From the NCBI RefSeq assembly GCF_003550065.1, contig NZ_QXDC01000006.1, forward strand, positions 92,590-156,589: a DNA stretch of 64,000 bases, written 5' to 3'. Origin of the DNA: Hephaestia caeni. GTDB lineage: Bacteria > Pseudomonadota > Alphaproteobacteria > Sphingomonadales > Sphingomonadaceae. The position numbers and the translations under genes are program-made. Numbering within the stretch: position 1 is the first letter of the stretch; every line of letters begins with the position of its first letter. Below are positions 36,703-47,380 of the stretch, piece by piece. The notes beneath the pieces are model-generated. The model ran no database searches. It was given only the letters and a program-made list of their open reading frames with translations, and had not been told where the DNA came from.

Positions 36703-37074
36703 ATGCCGACGATCAACCAATTGGTCCGCAAGGGCCGCGACCCGCAGAAGGCCAAGTCAAAGGTCCCTGCGATGGATCAGAACCCGCAGAAGCGCGGTGT
36801 CTGCACGCGCGTTTACACGACGACTCCGAAGAAGCCGAACTCGGCGCTGCGCAAGGTGGCCAAGGTCCGCCTCACCAACCAGCGCGAAGTGATCAGCTAC
36901 ATCCCGGGCGAGGGCCACAACCTTCAGGAACACTCGGTGGTCCTGATCCGCGGCGGCCGTGTGCGCGATCTTCCGGGCGTGCGCTATCACGTGCTGCGCG
37001 GCGTGCTCGATACCCAGGGTGTCAAGGATCGCCGCCAGTCGCGCTCGAAGTACGGCGCCAAGCGTCCGAAGTGA
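36703..37074 (+). CDS. rpsL: 30S ribosomal protein S12
   Basis: 123 residues at the decoding centre. KRGVCTRVYTTTPKKPNSAL carries Lys43, the usual streptomycin-sensitive residue. At position 88 (codon 36964-36966, CGC) it has Arg where E. coli has Lys, in GGRVRDLPGVRYH. ATG at 36703 is chosen with AGGTGAAGGG directly upstream; an in-frame GTG adds four residues. First gene of the str operon. Confidence 0.97.
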   Translation: MPTINQLVRKGRDPQKAKSKVPAMDQNPQKRGVCTRVYTTTPKKPNSALRKVAKVRLTNQREVISYIPGEGHNLQEHSVVLIRGGRVRDLPGVRYHVLRGVLDTQGVKDRRQSRSKYGAKRPK

Positions 37075-37092
37075 TCATGCCGGGGGCATGAT

Positions 37093-37209
37093 CATCCCGG
37101 AAAAATCGTCACAGATGATTTTGTCCGGGATCCAGAGCCCCGCACGATCCGGTCGCTTGAAGAAACGCCCGTTTAGGTTTTGGTCCTGGGCTCCTGCTTT
37201 CGCAGGAGC
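37093..37209. repeat. Two hairpins between rpsL and rpsG
   Basis: ATCCCGGAAAAATC (37093) pairs with GATTTTGTCCGGGAT (to 37131) with one bulge. GCTCCTGC (37190-37197) pairs with GCAGGAGC (37202-37209) around TTTC. The second core (GCTTTCGCAGGAGC) reappears partly near 60625. REP-like insertions inside the str operon are likely. Confidence 0.75.
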
Positions 37210-37234
37210 GCGGTGAAAATGGAAAGAGATTGAT

Positions 37235-37705
37235 ATGTCTCGTCGTCGTCGTCCCGAAAAGCGGGAAATCCTGCCTGATCCCAAATTTGGTGATGAGGTT
37301 CTGTCGAAATTCATGAACTCGGTGATGCTGGACGGCAAGAAGGCCGTCGCCGAAGGCATCGTCTATGGCGCGCTCGATACCGTCGAGGCGAAGGCCAAGA
37401 AGGATCCGCTGGGCGTGTTCCACGAAGCGCTCAACAACATCAAGCCGGGCATCGAGGTCCGCAGCCGCCGCGTCGGCGGTGCGACCTATCAGGTACCGGT
37501 CGAGGTGCGTCCCGAGCGCGCGCAAGCGCTGGCGATCCGCTGGCTGATCGCGGCCGCGCGGGCACGCAGCGAGCACACGATGGCGGGTCGTCTGTCGGGC
37601 GAACTGCTCGATGCGTCGAACAACCGCGGCAACGCGGTCAAGAAGCGCGAAGACACGCACCGCATGGCCGAGGCGAACCGCGCCTTCAGCCACTACCGCT
37701 GGTAA
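37235..37705 (+). CDS. rpsG: 30S ribosomal protein S7
   Basis: 156 residues. Nucleates assembly of the 16S rRNA 3' head domain and contacts tRNA in the E site. It opens MSRRRRPEKREILPDPKFGD, and the beta-arm VRSRRVGGATYQVPVEV and C-terminal MAEANRAFSHYRW are typical. GGAAAGAG precedes the ATG. REP-like hairpins separate it from rpsL. Confidence 0.97.
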   Translation: MSRRRRPEKREILPDPKFGDEVLSKFMNSVMLDGKKAVAEGIVYGALDTVEAKAKKDPLGVFHEALNNIKPGIEVRSRRVGGATYQVPVEVRPERAQALAIRWLIAAARARSEHTMAGRLSGELLDASNNRGNAVKKREDTHRMAEANRAFSHYRW

Positions 37706-37759
37706 GCATTCAGGAAACTGCCGGGGCGTCGATGGCGCTCCGGCCACGGAGATAAGATC

Positions 37760-39832
<2,073 letters not shown>

Positions 39833-39937
39833 TGCGCTGAGGCGCGTTGGGCTGGCATAATGGTGAATCAGTCGCTATGGGGCCGCGTTCGCGCGGCTCC
39901 GCTCGCGGCGAAATTTTGAATCAGAAGGTAGGGAAAA

Positions 39938-41128
<1,191 letters not shown>

Positions 41129-41160
41129 TCTCACGGCTCCGTGAGGGGCTGAGATCGAAG

Positions 41161-41199
41161 AGCCCGGCTTCCCGCGAGGGAGGTCGGGCTTTTTGTTTG
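41161..41199 (+). terminator. Rho-independent terminator after tuf
   Basis: AGCCCGGCTTCCC pairs with GGGAGGTCGGGCT (GU wobbles allowed) around GCGA, followed by TTTTTGTTTG. It separates the str operon from the S10 operon. Confidence 0.92.
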
Positions 41200-41210
41200 T
41201 CGGAGAGGGG

Positions 41211-41712
41211 AGCGGGACCCCGGCTCGGAGGCCGGGGTGACGGAGTTTTGGGGGGCGGTCCACCTCATTCGTCACCCCGGGCTTGACCCGGGGTCCCGCT
41301 TCTTCTTTTCTCATCTCATGAGGGGAGAGGATCGCGGCGGCTGGCTCTACATCATGGCCGATCGCTACCGCGGCACGATGTATGTCGGCGTCACTGCGGA
41401 CATCAGGTCGCGCGTCCACCAGCACCGCACCGGCCACGGTTCCGACTTCTGCCACCGCTACGGCCTCGTCTGGGCCGACCACACGCCTCTCATTACCGAC
41501 GCCATCGCTCACGAAAAGCGCCTCAAACGCTGGCGCCGCGCCTGGAAATTCGACCTGATCGAACGCGCCAATCCCGAGTGGCACGACCTGTTTTACGATC
41601 TGGCGTAATCGCGCGCCGCTCCGTCATCCCGGCCTTGAGCCGGGATCCCGCTTCTTCTTCTTATCGTGGGCGGCGAAAAGCAGCGGGACCCCGGGTCAAG
41701 CCCGGGGTGACG
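41211..41712. mobile_element. GIY-YIG gene bracketed by paired inverted REP palindromes
   Basis: Four related palindromes occur: 41211-41242 (reverse), 41270-41300 (forward), 41622-41652 (forward) and 41682-41712 (reverse). The 31-base elements 41270-41300 and 41682-41712 are exact inverted copies. All share the CGTCA border, a CCGG-rich stem and TCCCGCT at the other end. The only gene inside is a complete GIY-YIG nuclease. It lies between tuf and rpsJ, where many bacteria have no gap. Confidence 0.7.
41318..41608 (+). CDS. GIY-YIG family endonuclease (UPF0213/YhbQ-like)
   Basis: 96 residues and intact. WLYIMADRYRGTMYVGVT covers the GIY- and YIG-equivalent strands, the catalytic Arg is in DIRSRVHQHRTG, the metal-binding Glu in AHEKRLKRWRRAWK, and the Asn in RANPEWHDL. 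Small stand-alone members lack a DNA-binding partner and their biological role is unclear. ATG at 41318 is chosen; upstream in-frame sequence lies inside the REP palindrome. A frameshifted relative at 9247 has the same REP-bounded setting. Confidence 0.9.
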   Translation: MRGEDRGGWLYIMADRYRGTMYVGVTADIRSRVHQHRTGHGSDFCHRYGLVWADHTPLITDAIAHEKRLKRWRRAWKFDLIERANPEWHDLFYDLA

Positions 41713-41715
41713 ACA

Positions 41716-42033
41716 TTAGGATACGACGGTGGCTTCTCCGATAAATCGGCCTTCCCACAAATAGAATTGACCGGCCGTTTTGAAGGTATCGGCTGCTTCT
41801 TGGCCAGAAAGGAACACGAAGCCCAAACGTCGTTCTTCGCCGGGACGAAGAGGTTGATCGCGGAGTAGCAGCAACGCATCCCAACCTTGCAGCGGTTCCG
41901 CATCTGAGACCATCACCGGACAGCCCCATCCAGGGAGCGCGGGACCTTCGCGTCCGCCATCGTGTGTTTCATACATCCGAACGTCGGCTATGAGTTGGGG
42001 TTCAGCATTGCGCTGGATGTCTTCTCTGCTCAT
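41716..42033 (-). CDS. Small EF-Tu domain III-like protein
   Basis: 105 residues. LIADVRMYETHDGGREGPAL, PLRPGEERRLGFVFLSG and FYLWEGRFIGEATVVS follow the order and spacing of EF-Tu domain III (compare EGGRHTP and FTIREGGRTVGAGVV in the tuf product next door). It has no GTPase domain. It faces tuf across the REP/GIY-YIG element. GC content is lower than its neighbours. The start ATG at 42033 has a weak ribosome site. The link to EF-Tu is inferred from motif similarity and needs a profile search. Confidence 0.6.
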   Translation of the reverse strand: MSREDIQRNAEPQLIADVRMYETHDGGREGPALPGWGCPVMVSDAEPLQGWDALLLLRDQPLRPGEERRLGFVFLSGQEAADTFKTAGQFYLWEGRFIGEATVVS

Positions 42034-42118
42034 ACCTGCAACATGAAGCGCGATGGGAACATCTGCAACATGCAGCCCGGGGCAACAGGCAATCGCAGAA
42101 ATTTCCCTCTCCCAGGGC

Positions 42119-42147
42119 TTGATCTCCCCGGCATCCCCGCGTAAAGG
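42119..42147 (+). promoter_or_regulatory. Candidate S10 operon promoter
   Basis: TTGATC (42119-42124) and TAAAGG (42142-42147) are 17 bases apart, about 110 bases before rpsJ. A promoter here is needed because tuf is followed by a terminator. The -10 box is weak. Confidence 0.4.
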
Positions 42148-42195
42148 CGCGCCTTCGGTTTTGGTTGAACAGCAAGAGGCGGCCTTTCAAGCCGT

Positions 42196-42220
42196 CGCCC
42201 CGGTTTGCGCCGGCGTGACG
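42196..42220. repeat. Single REP-like palindrome before rpsJ
   Basis: CGCCCCGGTTTGCGCCGGCG followed by TGACG resembles one half of the REP pairs (CCCCGG/CCGGCG stem, TGACG border). No partner copy is visible nearby. Confidence 0.55.
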
Positions 42221-42259
42221 ATTGGAGGAGCTACCCCGCTCTTTCGCATCGGTAGGGTT

Positions 42260-42571
42260 ATGGAAACGCAGAATATCCGCATTCGCTTGAAGGCGTTCGA
42301 TCATCGTGTGCTCGATCAGGCGACCGGCGACATCGCCGACACCGCCCGCCGGACCGGCGCTCTTATTCGCGGCCCCATTCCCATGCCGACGCGCATCGAG
42401 AAGTTCACGGTCAACCGTGGCCCGCACATCGACAAGAAGTCGCGCGAGCAGTTCGAGGTCCGCACCTACAAGCGTATGCTCGATATCGTGCAGCCGACGC
42501 CGCAGACGGTCGATGCGCTGATGAAGCTCGATCTCGCCGCGGGTGTGGACGTAGAGATCAAACTGGCCTAA
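42260..42571 (+). CDS. rpsJ: 30S ribosomal protein S10
   Basis: 103 residues. Also the antitermination factor NusE. It opens METQNIRIRLKAFDHRVLD, with GALIRGPIPMPTRIEKFTV and a central REQFEVRTYKRMLDI as in the family. ATG at 42260 follows TAGGG; a longer in-frame upstream extension reads through REP-like sequence. First gene of the S10 operon. Confidence 0.97.
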   Translation: METQNIRIRLKAFDHRVLDQATGDIADTARRTGALIRGPIPMPTRIEKFTVNRGPHIDKKSREQFEVRTYKRMLDIVQPTPQTVDALMKLDLAAGVDVEIKLA

Positions 42572-42590
42572 GGGCCGTGCATCCGCGGTC

Positions 42591-42796
42591 GATCGCTCGA
42601 TTCGAGCGATCCTGCGGACGCAACGACATTTTGAGATACCGCCAGCGGCTTCGGCCGCTGGGCCAGCGTCTCCCGTCACGTCCGGTTCGCCGGACACCCA
42701 GCCCGGGACGGGGGCTCGCTTCGCATTTTCCGGGCTGGAACATGGGTTCGATCGACGATCGGATTCGCAAGCACCCCTGGAATGGTCCGGGGGTGC
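42591..42796 (+). ncRNA. Candidate structured leader between rpsJ and rplC
   Basis: Five hairpins fill the 247-base gap: GATCGCTCG/CGAGCGATC (42591-42611); CCAGCGGC-TTCG-GCCGCTGG (42642-42661); GTCCGG-TTCG-CCGGAC (42680-42695); CCAGCCCGG/CCGGGCTGG (42698-42738); GCACCCC/GGGGTGC (42773-42796). Two have stable TTCG loops. The density suggests a ribosomal-protein-binding or processing RNA upstream of rplC. No known family is claimed. Confidence 0.5.
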
Positions 42797-42818
42797 CTCT
42801 GTTTGGGAGCACTGGATC

Positions 42819-43574
42819 ATGCGCACTGGCGTGATCGCGAAGAAAATGGGGATGACCCGCCTGTTCCAGGACGACGGCCGCCATGTGCCGGTCACCGTTC
42901 TGGCGCTCGAAGGCGTTCAGGTCGTCTCCGTCCGCGAAAAGGATAGGGACGGCTACACCGCCGTCCAGGTCGGCGCCGGCAGCGCCAAGACCAAGAGCGT
43001 CGCCAAGCCGCAGCGCGGCCATTTCGGCAAGGCCGAGGTCGAGCCCAAGGCGATCCTCTGCGAATTCCGCGTGGAAGAAGACGGTTTGCTCGATGTGGGC
43101 GCCGAACTCTCCGCGGATCATTTCGTCGCGGGCCAGATGGTCGATGTCTCGGGGCGTACCCAGGGCAAGGGCTTCGCCGGCGCGATGAAGCGCTGGGGCT
43201 TCGGTGGTCTGCGCGCCACCCACGGCGTCTCGGTCTCGCACCGCTCGCACGGCTCGACGGGTAACCGCCAGGATCCGGGCCGCGTCTTCAAGAACAAGAA
43301 GATGGCGGGCCATATGGGCGACCGCAACCGCACCCAGCAGAACCTCGAGATCGTCTCGACCGACGCCGAGCGCGGCCTCCTCTTCGTCAAGGGCTCGGTG
43401 CCCGGCTCGAAGGGTGCGTGGCTGATCGTCAAGGATGCCGTCAAGGTCGCGCGTCACAAGGATGCGCCGTATCCGGCCGGCCTCAAGGCCGCTGCCAACA
43501 GCAACACCGCCGCCGCCGAGACGCCCGCTGAGGAAGCGCCGGCGCCCGAGGCGACCGAAGGCCAGGAGGGCTGA
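42819..43574 (+). CDS. rplC: 50S ribosomal protein L3
   Basis: 251 residues, longer than the roughly 210 usual in E. coli because of an Ala/Pro/Glu-rich C-terminal tail (about 220-251). RTGVIAKKMGMTRLF is N-terminal, and GRTQGKGFAGAMKRWGFGG with SHRSHGSTGNRQDPGRVFK lies near the peptidyl-transferase centre. ATG follows GGGAG. The hairpin-rich leader separates it from rpsJ. Confidence 0.97.
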   Translation: MRTGVIAKKMGMTRLFQDDGRHVPVTVLALEGVQVVSVREKDRDGYTAVQVGAGSAKTKSVAKPQRGHFGKAEVEPKAILCEFRVEEDGLLDVGAELSADHFVAGQMVDVSGRTQGKGFAGAMKRWGFGGLRATHGVSVSHRSHGSTGNRQDPGRVFKNKKMAGHMGDRNRTQQNLEIVSTDAERGLLFVKGSVPGSKGAWLIVKDAVKVARHKDAPYPAGLKAAANSNTAAAETPAEEAPAPEATEGQEG

Positions 43575-43576
43575 AC

Positions 43577-44206
43577 GTGAAGGTCAAGGTATCCTCCTTC
43601 GACGCCAAGGCGAAGGCCGGCGACGTCGAACTCAACGACGACGTGTTCGGCGTCGAGCCGCGCGCCGATATTCTGCATCGCGTCGTCACCTGGCAGCTCG
43701 AAAAGCGCCGCGGCACTGCCCGCGGCGCCCGCGAGCGCTCGGATGTCGCCCGCACCGGCAAGAAGTTCGGTCGCCAGAAGGGCGGCGGCACCGCCCGTCA
43801 CGGCGATCGCCGCGCCCCGATCTTCATCGGCGGCGGCAAGGCGCATGGCCCGCGGGTCCGCGACTTCAACCCGTCGCTGAACAAGAAGGTTCGCGCGCTC
43901 GGTCTCAAGATGGCGCTCAGCAGCCACGCCAAGGCCGGCTCGCTGATCGTCATGGATTCGATCGCGGTCAAGGACGGCAAGACCAAGGCGCTCACCGCCG
44001 ATCTCGCCAAGCTGGGCTTCGGCAAGTCGGCGCTCGTGATCGACGGCGATGCGGTCGAGAACAGCTTCGCGCTCGCCGCGGGCAACCTGTTCAACGTGAA
44101 CGTGCTGCCGGCGATCGGCGCCAATGTTTACGACATCCTCAAGGCCGACACGCTGGTCCTCACCCGCGCGGCCGTCGAGAAGCTGGAGGCGCGCTTCAAT
44201 GGCTAA
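43577..44206 (+). CDS. rplD: 50S ribosomal protein L4
   Basis: 209 residues. Lines the exit tunnel; in E. coli it also represses the S10 operon. RSDVARTGKKFGRQKGGGTA is the tunnel extension and GDRRAPIFIGGGKAHGPRVR follows. Start is GTG at 43577, with AGGAGGG from the rplC end. It overlaps rplW by eight bases. Confidence 0.96.
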   Translation: MKVKVSSFDAKAKAGDVELNDDVFGVEPRADILHRVVTWQLEKRRGTARGARERSDVARTGKKFGRQKGGGTARHGDRRAPIFIGGGKAHGPRVRDFNPSLNKKVRALGLKMALSSHAKAGSLIVMDSIAVKDGKTKALTADLAKLGFGKSALVIDGDAVENSFALAAGNLFNVNVLPAIGANVYDILKADTLVLTRAAVEKLEARFNG

Positions 44207-44516
44207 GAAGCAGAAGGACGCGGTCGACAATCGTCATTATGACGTGCTCGTCGCGCCGCACATCACCGAAAAGTCGACGCTGATGAGCGAGAACAACGCG
44301 GTGGTGTTCAAGGTCGCGCGCGACGCGACCAAGCCCGAGATCAAGGCGGCGGTCGAGGCGATCTTCGACGTCAGCGTGACGGGCGTGAACACGATCACGC
44401 AGAAGGGCAAGACCAAGCGCTGGAAGGGCAAGCCCTATGTGCGCTCGGACATGAAGAAGGCGATCGTCACGCTCAAGGACGGGCAGTCGATCGACGTGAC
44501 GCAGGGGGTCAACTGA
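44199..44516 (+). CDS. rplW: 50S ribosomal protein L23
   Basis: 105 residues. Surrounds the tunnel exit and docks trigger factor and SRP. VLVAPHITEKSTLMSENN is the conserved start, and KTKRWKGKPYVRSDMKKAIV the C-terminal strand-loop region. ATG at 44199 overlaps rplD and has GGAGG just upstream. Confidence 0.96.
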   Translation: MAKKQKDAVDNRHYDVLVAPHITEKSTLMSENNAVVFKVARDATKPEIKAAVEAIFDVSVTGVNTITQKGKTKRWKGKPYVRSDMKKAIVTLKDGQSIDVTQGVN

Positions 44517-44518
44517 TC

Positions 44519-45355
44519 ATGGCGCTCAAGCATTACAATCCGACGAGCCCGTCGCGACGCGGCCTGATCTTGATCGATCGCTCGGGCCTGCACAAGGGTG
44601 GCCCCGTCAAGGCGCTCACTGAAGGCAAGCGCAAGACCGGCGGCCGCAATAACAAGGGCCACGTCACCTCGCGCGGCATCGCCGGCGGCCACAAGCAGCG
44701 CTATCGTTTCATCGATTTCAAGCGCCGCAAATGGGATGTCGAAGGCACGGTAGAGCGGATCGAATACGATCCCAACCGCACCGCGTTCATCGCGCTGGTG
44801 AAGTACGCCGACGACGAGCTGGCCTATATCATCGCGCCGCAGCGCCTCGCGGTCGGTGACAAGGTGGTCGCGGGCAAGAAGACCGACGTCAAGCCGGGCA
44901 ACGCGATGGAACTGGGCCAGATGCCGATCGGCACCATCGTCCACAACGTGGAGATGAAGCCGGGCAAGGGCGGCCAGATCGCGCGTTCGGCGGGTACCTA
45001 TGTGCAGGTCGTCGGGCGCGATCGCGGGATGGTGATGGTGCGCCTCAACTCGGGCGAGCAGCGCTATATCCGTTCCGATTGCATGGCGACGATCGGCGCG
45101 GTGTCGAACCCCGACAACCAGAACCAGAATCTCGCCAAGGCGGGTCGCAATCGCTGGCTGGGCAAGCGCCCGCTGACGCGCGGCGTCGCCAAGAACCCGG
45201 TCGACCATCCGCACGGCGGTGGTGAGGGCCGGACCTCGGGCGGCCGTCATCCGGTCACGCCGTGGGGCAAGCCGACCAAGGGTGCGCGCACGCGCCACAA
45301 CAAGCAGACCGACAAGATGATCATCCGGTCGCGTCACGCGAAGAAGAAGAGGTAA
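44519..45355 (+). CDS. rplB: 50S ribosomal protein L2
   Basis: 278 residues. Required for subunit association and peptidyl transfer. VKALTEGKRKTGGRNNKGHV is N-terminal. GVAKNPVDHPHGGGEGRTSG contains the essential His near 229. ATG follows the rplW stop by two bases. Confidence 0.98.
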   Translation: MALKHYNPTSPSRRGLILIDRSGLHKGGPVKALTEGKRKTGGRNNKGHVTSRGIAGGHKQRYRFIDFKRRKWDVEGTVERIEYDPNRTAFIALVKYADDELAYIIAPQRLAVGDKVVAGKKTDVKPGNAMELGQMPIGTIVHNVEMKPGKGGQIARSAGTYVQVVGRDRGMVMVRLNSGEQRYIRSDCMATIGAVSNPDNQNQNLAKAGRNRWLGKRPLTRGVAKNPVDHPHGGGEGRTSGGRHPVTPWGKPTKGARTRHNKQTDKMIIRSRHAKKKR

Positions 45356-45357
45356 TC

Positions 45358-45633
45358 ATGGCCCGCTCCGTATGGAAAGGTCCGTTCGTCGACCTGCATC
45401 TGCTGAAGAAGGCGCAAGCCGCTCAGGATTCCGGCGGCCGCGCGCCGATCAAGACCTGGTCGCGCCGCTCGACGATCCTGCCGGATTTCGTCGGCCTGAC
45501 GTTCAGCGTCTACAACGGTCGCAAGTTCGTGCCGGTGACGGTCAACGAAGACATGGTCGGCATGAAGCTGGGTGAGTTCGCGCCGACGCGTTATTTCCCC
45601 GGCCACGCCGCCGACAAGAAGGGCAAGCGCTGA
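45358..45633 (+). CDS. rpsS: 30S ribosomal protein S19
   Basis: 91 residues. Binds the 16S head with S13. ARSVWKGPFVDLHLL, then IKTWSRRSTILPDFVGLTF and GEFAPTRYFPGHAADKKGKR are all family signatures. ATG at 45358; the AGAAGAAGAGG end of rplB provides the ribosome site. Confidence 0.97.
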   Translation: MARSVWKGPFVDLHLLKKAQAAQDSGGRAPIKTWSRRSTILPDFVGLTFSVYNGRKFVPVTVNEDMVGMKLGEFAPTRYFPGHAADKKGKR

Positions 45634-46010
45634 TGTCGAAGCAGGCAGCTCCGCGCCGCGTTGGTGACAACGAGGCTTTGGCGGTCGCGACCCAGATCCG
45701 CGGCTCGGCCCAGAAGCTCAATCTTGTTGCGGGGCTCATCCGCGGCAAGAAGGCGAGCGACGCGATGAACATCCTGGCCTTCTCGACGAAGGGCATGGCG
45801 GTCGACGCGCGCAAGGTGCTGGCCTCGGCCATCGCCAATGCCGAGAACAATCATAATCTCGACGTCGACGCGCTCGTCGTCGCCGAGGCGTCGGTGGGCA
45901 AGTCGATCACGATGAAGCGGTTCGCCACGCGCGGCCGCGGCAAGTCGACGCGCATCCTGAAGCCGTTCTCGCGGCTTCGCATCGTCGTCCGCGAGCAGGA
46001 AGAAGCATAA
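45633..46010 (+). CDS. rplV: 50S ribosomal protein L22
   Basis: 125 residues. Contacts all 23S domains; its loop narrows the exit tunnel. RGSAQKLNLVAGLIRGKKAS is N-terminal; the loop TMKRFATRGRGKSTRILKPF is C-terminal. ATG overlaps the rpsS stop by one base. Confidence 0.97.
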   Translation: MSKQAAPRRVGDNEALAVATQIRGSAQKLNLVAGLIRGKKASDAMNILAFSTKGMAVDARKVLASAIANAENNHNLDVDALVVAEASVGKSITMKRFATRGRGKSTRILKPFSRLRIVVREQEEA

Positions 46011-46717
46011 TGGGTCAGAAGAGCAATCCGATCGGCCTGCGCCTCCAGATCAACCGCACCTGGGACAGCCGCTGGTTCGCGGAAGGAGCGGATTACGGCC
46101 GCCTCCTCATGGAGGATCTGAAGATCCGCAAGTACATCGTCGAGACGCTGCCGCAGGCCGCGATCTCGAAGGTGGTGATCGAGCGGCCGGCCAAGCTGTG
46201 CCGCGTGTCGGTCTATGCGGCGCGCCCCGGCGTGATCATCGGCAAGAAGGGCGCGGACATCGAGAAGCTGCGGCGCAAGCTCGGCGAGATGACCTCGTCG
46301 GACGTGTCGCTGAACATCGTTGAAATCCGCAAGCCCGAGGTTGACGCCAAGCTCGTGGCGCAGGGCGTCGCTGATCAGCTCGAGCGTCGCATCGCCTTCC
46401 GTCGCGCGATGAAGCGCGCGGTGCAGTCGGCGCTGCGGCTCGGTGCCGAAGGCATCCGGATCACCTGCGGCGGCCGCCTCGGCGGCGCCGAGATCGCGCG
46501 CACCGAATGGTATCGCGAGGGGCGCGTGCCGCTCCACACGCTGCGCGCGAATGTCGATTATGCCGAGGCCACCGCGCACACCGCTTACGGCGTGTGCGGC
46601 GTCAAGGTGTGGATCTTCAAGGGCGAGATTCTCGGCCACGATCCGCTCGCGCAGGACCGGCTGATGATGGAAGCGCAGACGTCGGGCGTTCGCCCGGCGC
46701 GCGACGATCGCCGCTAA
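46010..46717 (+). CDS. rpsC: 30S ribosomal protein S3
   Basis: 235 residues with an N-terminal KH domain (GVIIGKKGADIEKL) and a C-terminal S3 domain (RIAFRRAMKRAVQSAL, GGRLGGAEIARTEWYREG). Forms the mRNA entry site and its helicase activity with S4 and S5. ATG overlaps the rplV stop by one base. Confidence 0.97.
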   Translation: MGQKSNPIGLRLQINRTWDSRWFAEGADYGRLLMEDLKIRKYIVETLPQAAISKVVIERPAKLCRVSVYAARPGVIIGKKGADIEKLRRKLGEMTSSDVSLNIVEIRKPEVDAKLVAQGVADQLERRIAFRRAMKRAVQSALRLGAEGIRITCGGRLGGAEIARTEWYREGRVPLHTLRANVDYAEATAHTAYGVCGVKVWIFKGEILGHDPLAQDRLMMEAQTSGVRPARDDRR

Positions 46718-46729
46718 GGAACAAGAGAC

Positions 46730-47161
46730 ATGCTGCAACCGAAACGCACCAAGTTCCGCAAGGCGTTCAAGGGCCGGATCCACGGCGATGCCAAGGGTGG
46801 CGCCGCGCTCAATTTCGGCTCGTACGGGCTGAAGGCGATGGAGCCCGATCGGCTCACCGCGCGCCAGATCGAGGCGGCTCGCCGCGCGATCACGCGTCAC
46901 ATCAAGCGCCAGGGGCGTTTGTGGATTCGCATTTTCCCGGACGTTCCGGTGTCGGGCAAGCCTGCCGAGGTCCGCATGGGCAAGGGCAAGGGCTCGCCTG
47001 AATTCTGGGCGGCGCGCGTCAAGCCCGGCCGTATCCTGTTCGAGCTGGACGGCGTTCCCGGCCCGCTCGCGGCGGAAGCGTTCGAGCGGGCGGCGATGAA
47101 GCTGCCGATCAAGACCAAGGTGGTGGCGCGGCTCGGCGACACCACGCACCTGGGAGCATGA
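46730..47161 (+). CDS. rplP: 50S ribosomal protein L16
   Basis: 143 residues. Positions the A-site tRNA elbow. KFRKAFKGRIHGDAKGGAAL is N-terminal; LWIRIFPDVPVSGKPAEVRM and GKGKGSPEFWAARVKPGRIL form the conserved core. ATG follows AAGGAACAAGAG. Confidence 0.97.
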   Translation: MLQPKRTKFRKAFKGRIHGDAKGGAALNFGSYGLKAMEPDRLTARQIEAARRAITRHIKRQGRLWIRIFPDVPVSGKPAEVRMGKGKGSPEFWAARVKPGRILFELDGVPGPLAAEAFERAAMKLPIKTKVVARLGDTTHLGA

Positions 47162-47163
47162 CG

Positions 47164-47367
47164 ATGGCCCGGATCGACGATCTCAAGGCGAAGACCGACG
47201 ACCAGCTCGACGAGGAGCTGGGCAATTTGAAGCGCGAGGCGTTCAACCTGCGTTTCCAGGCCGCGACCAACCAGCTCGAAAAGCCGAGCCGGGTTCGCGT
47301 CGTTCGTCGCGACATCGCCCGCATCAAGACGCTGCAGGGCGATCGCGCCCGCGCGGCCGCCAAGTAA
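47164..47367 (+). CDS. rpmC: 50S ribosomal protein L29
   Basis: 67 residues, two helices, at the tunnel exit near L23. IDDLKAKTDDQLDEELGNLK and LRFQAATNQLEKPSRVR are typical. ATG at 47164 is preferred over 47158: GGGAG at 47152-47156 is correctly spaced only for the second. Confidence 0.93.
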   Translation: MARIDDLKAKTDDQLDEELGNLKREAFNLRFQAATNQLEKPSRVRVVRRDIARIKTLQGDRARAAAK

Positions 47368-47380
47368 GGAAGACGAAGCT

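Noticed and set aside
42053..42259. In-frame N-terminal extension of rpsJ
   Set aside because: It would translate promoter and REP-like sequence and add 69 residues absent from all S10 proteins I know.
42577..42834. 85-codon plus-strand frame between rpsJ and rplC
   Set aside because: It consists of the hairpin sequences of the gap and runs into rplC in another frame; structured RNA explains the region better.
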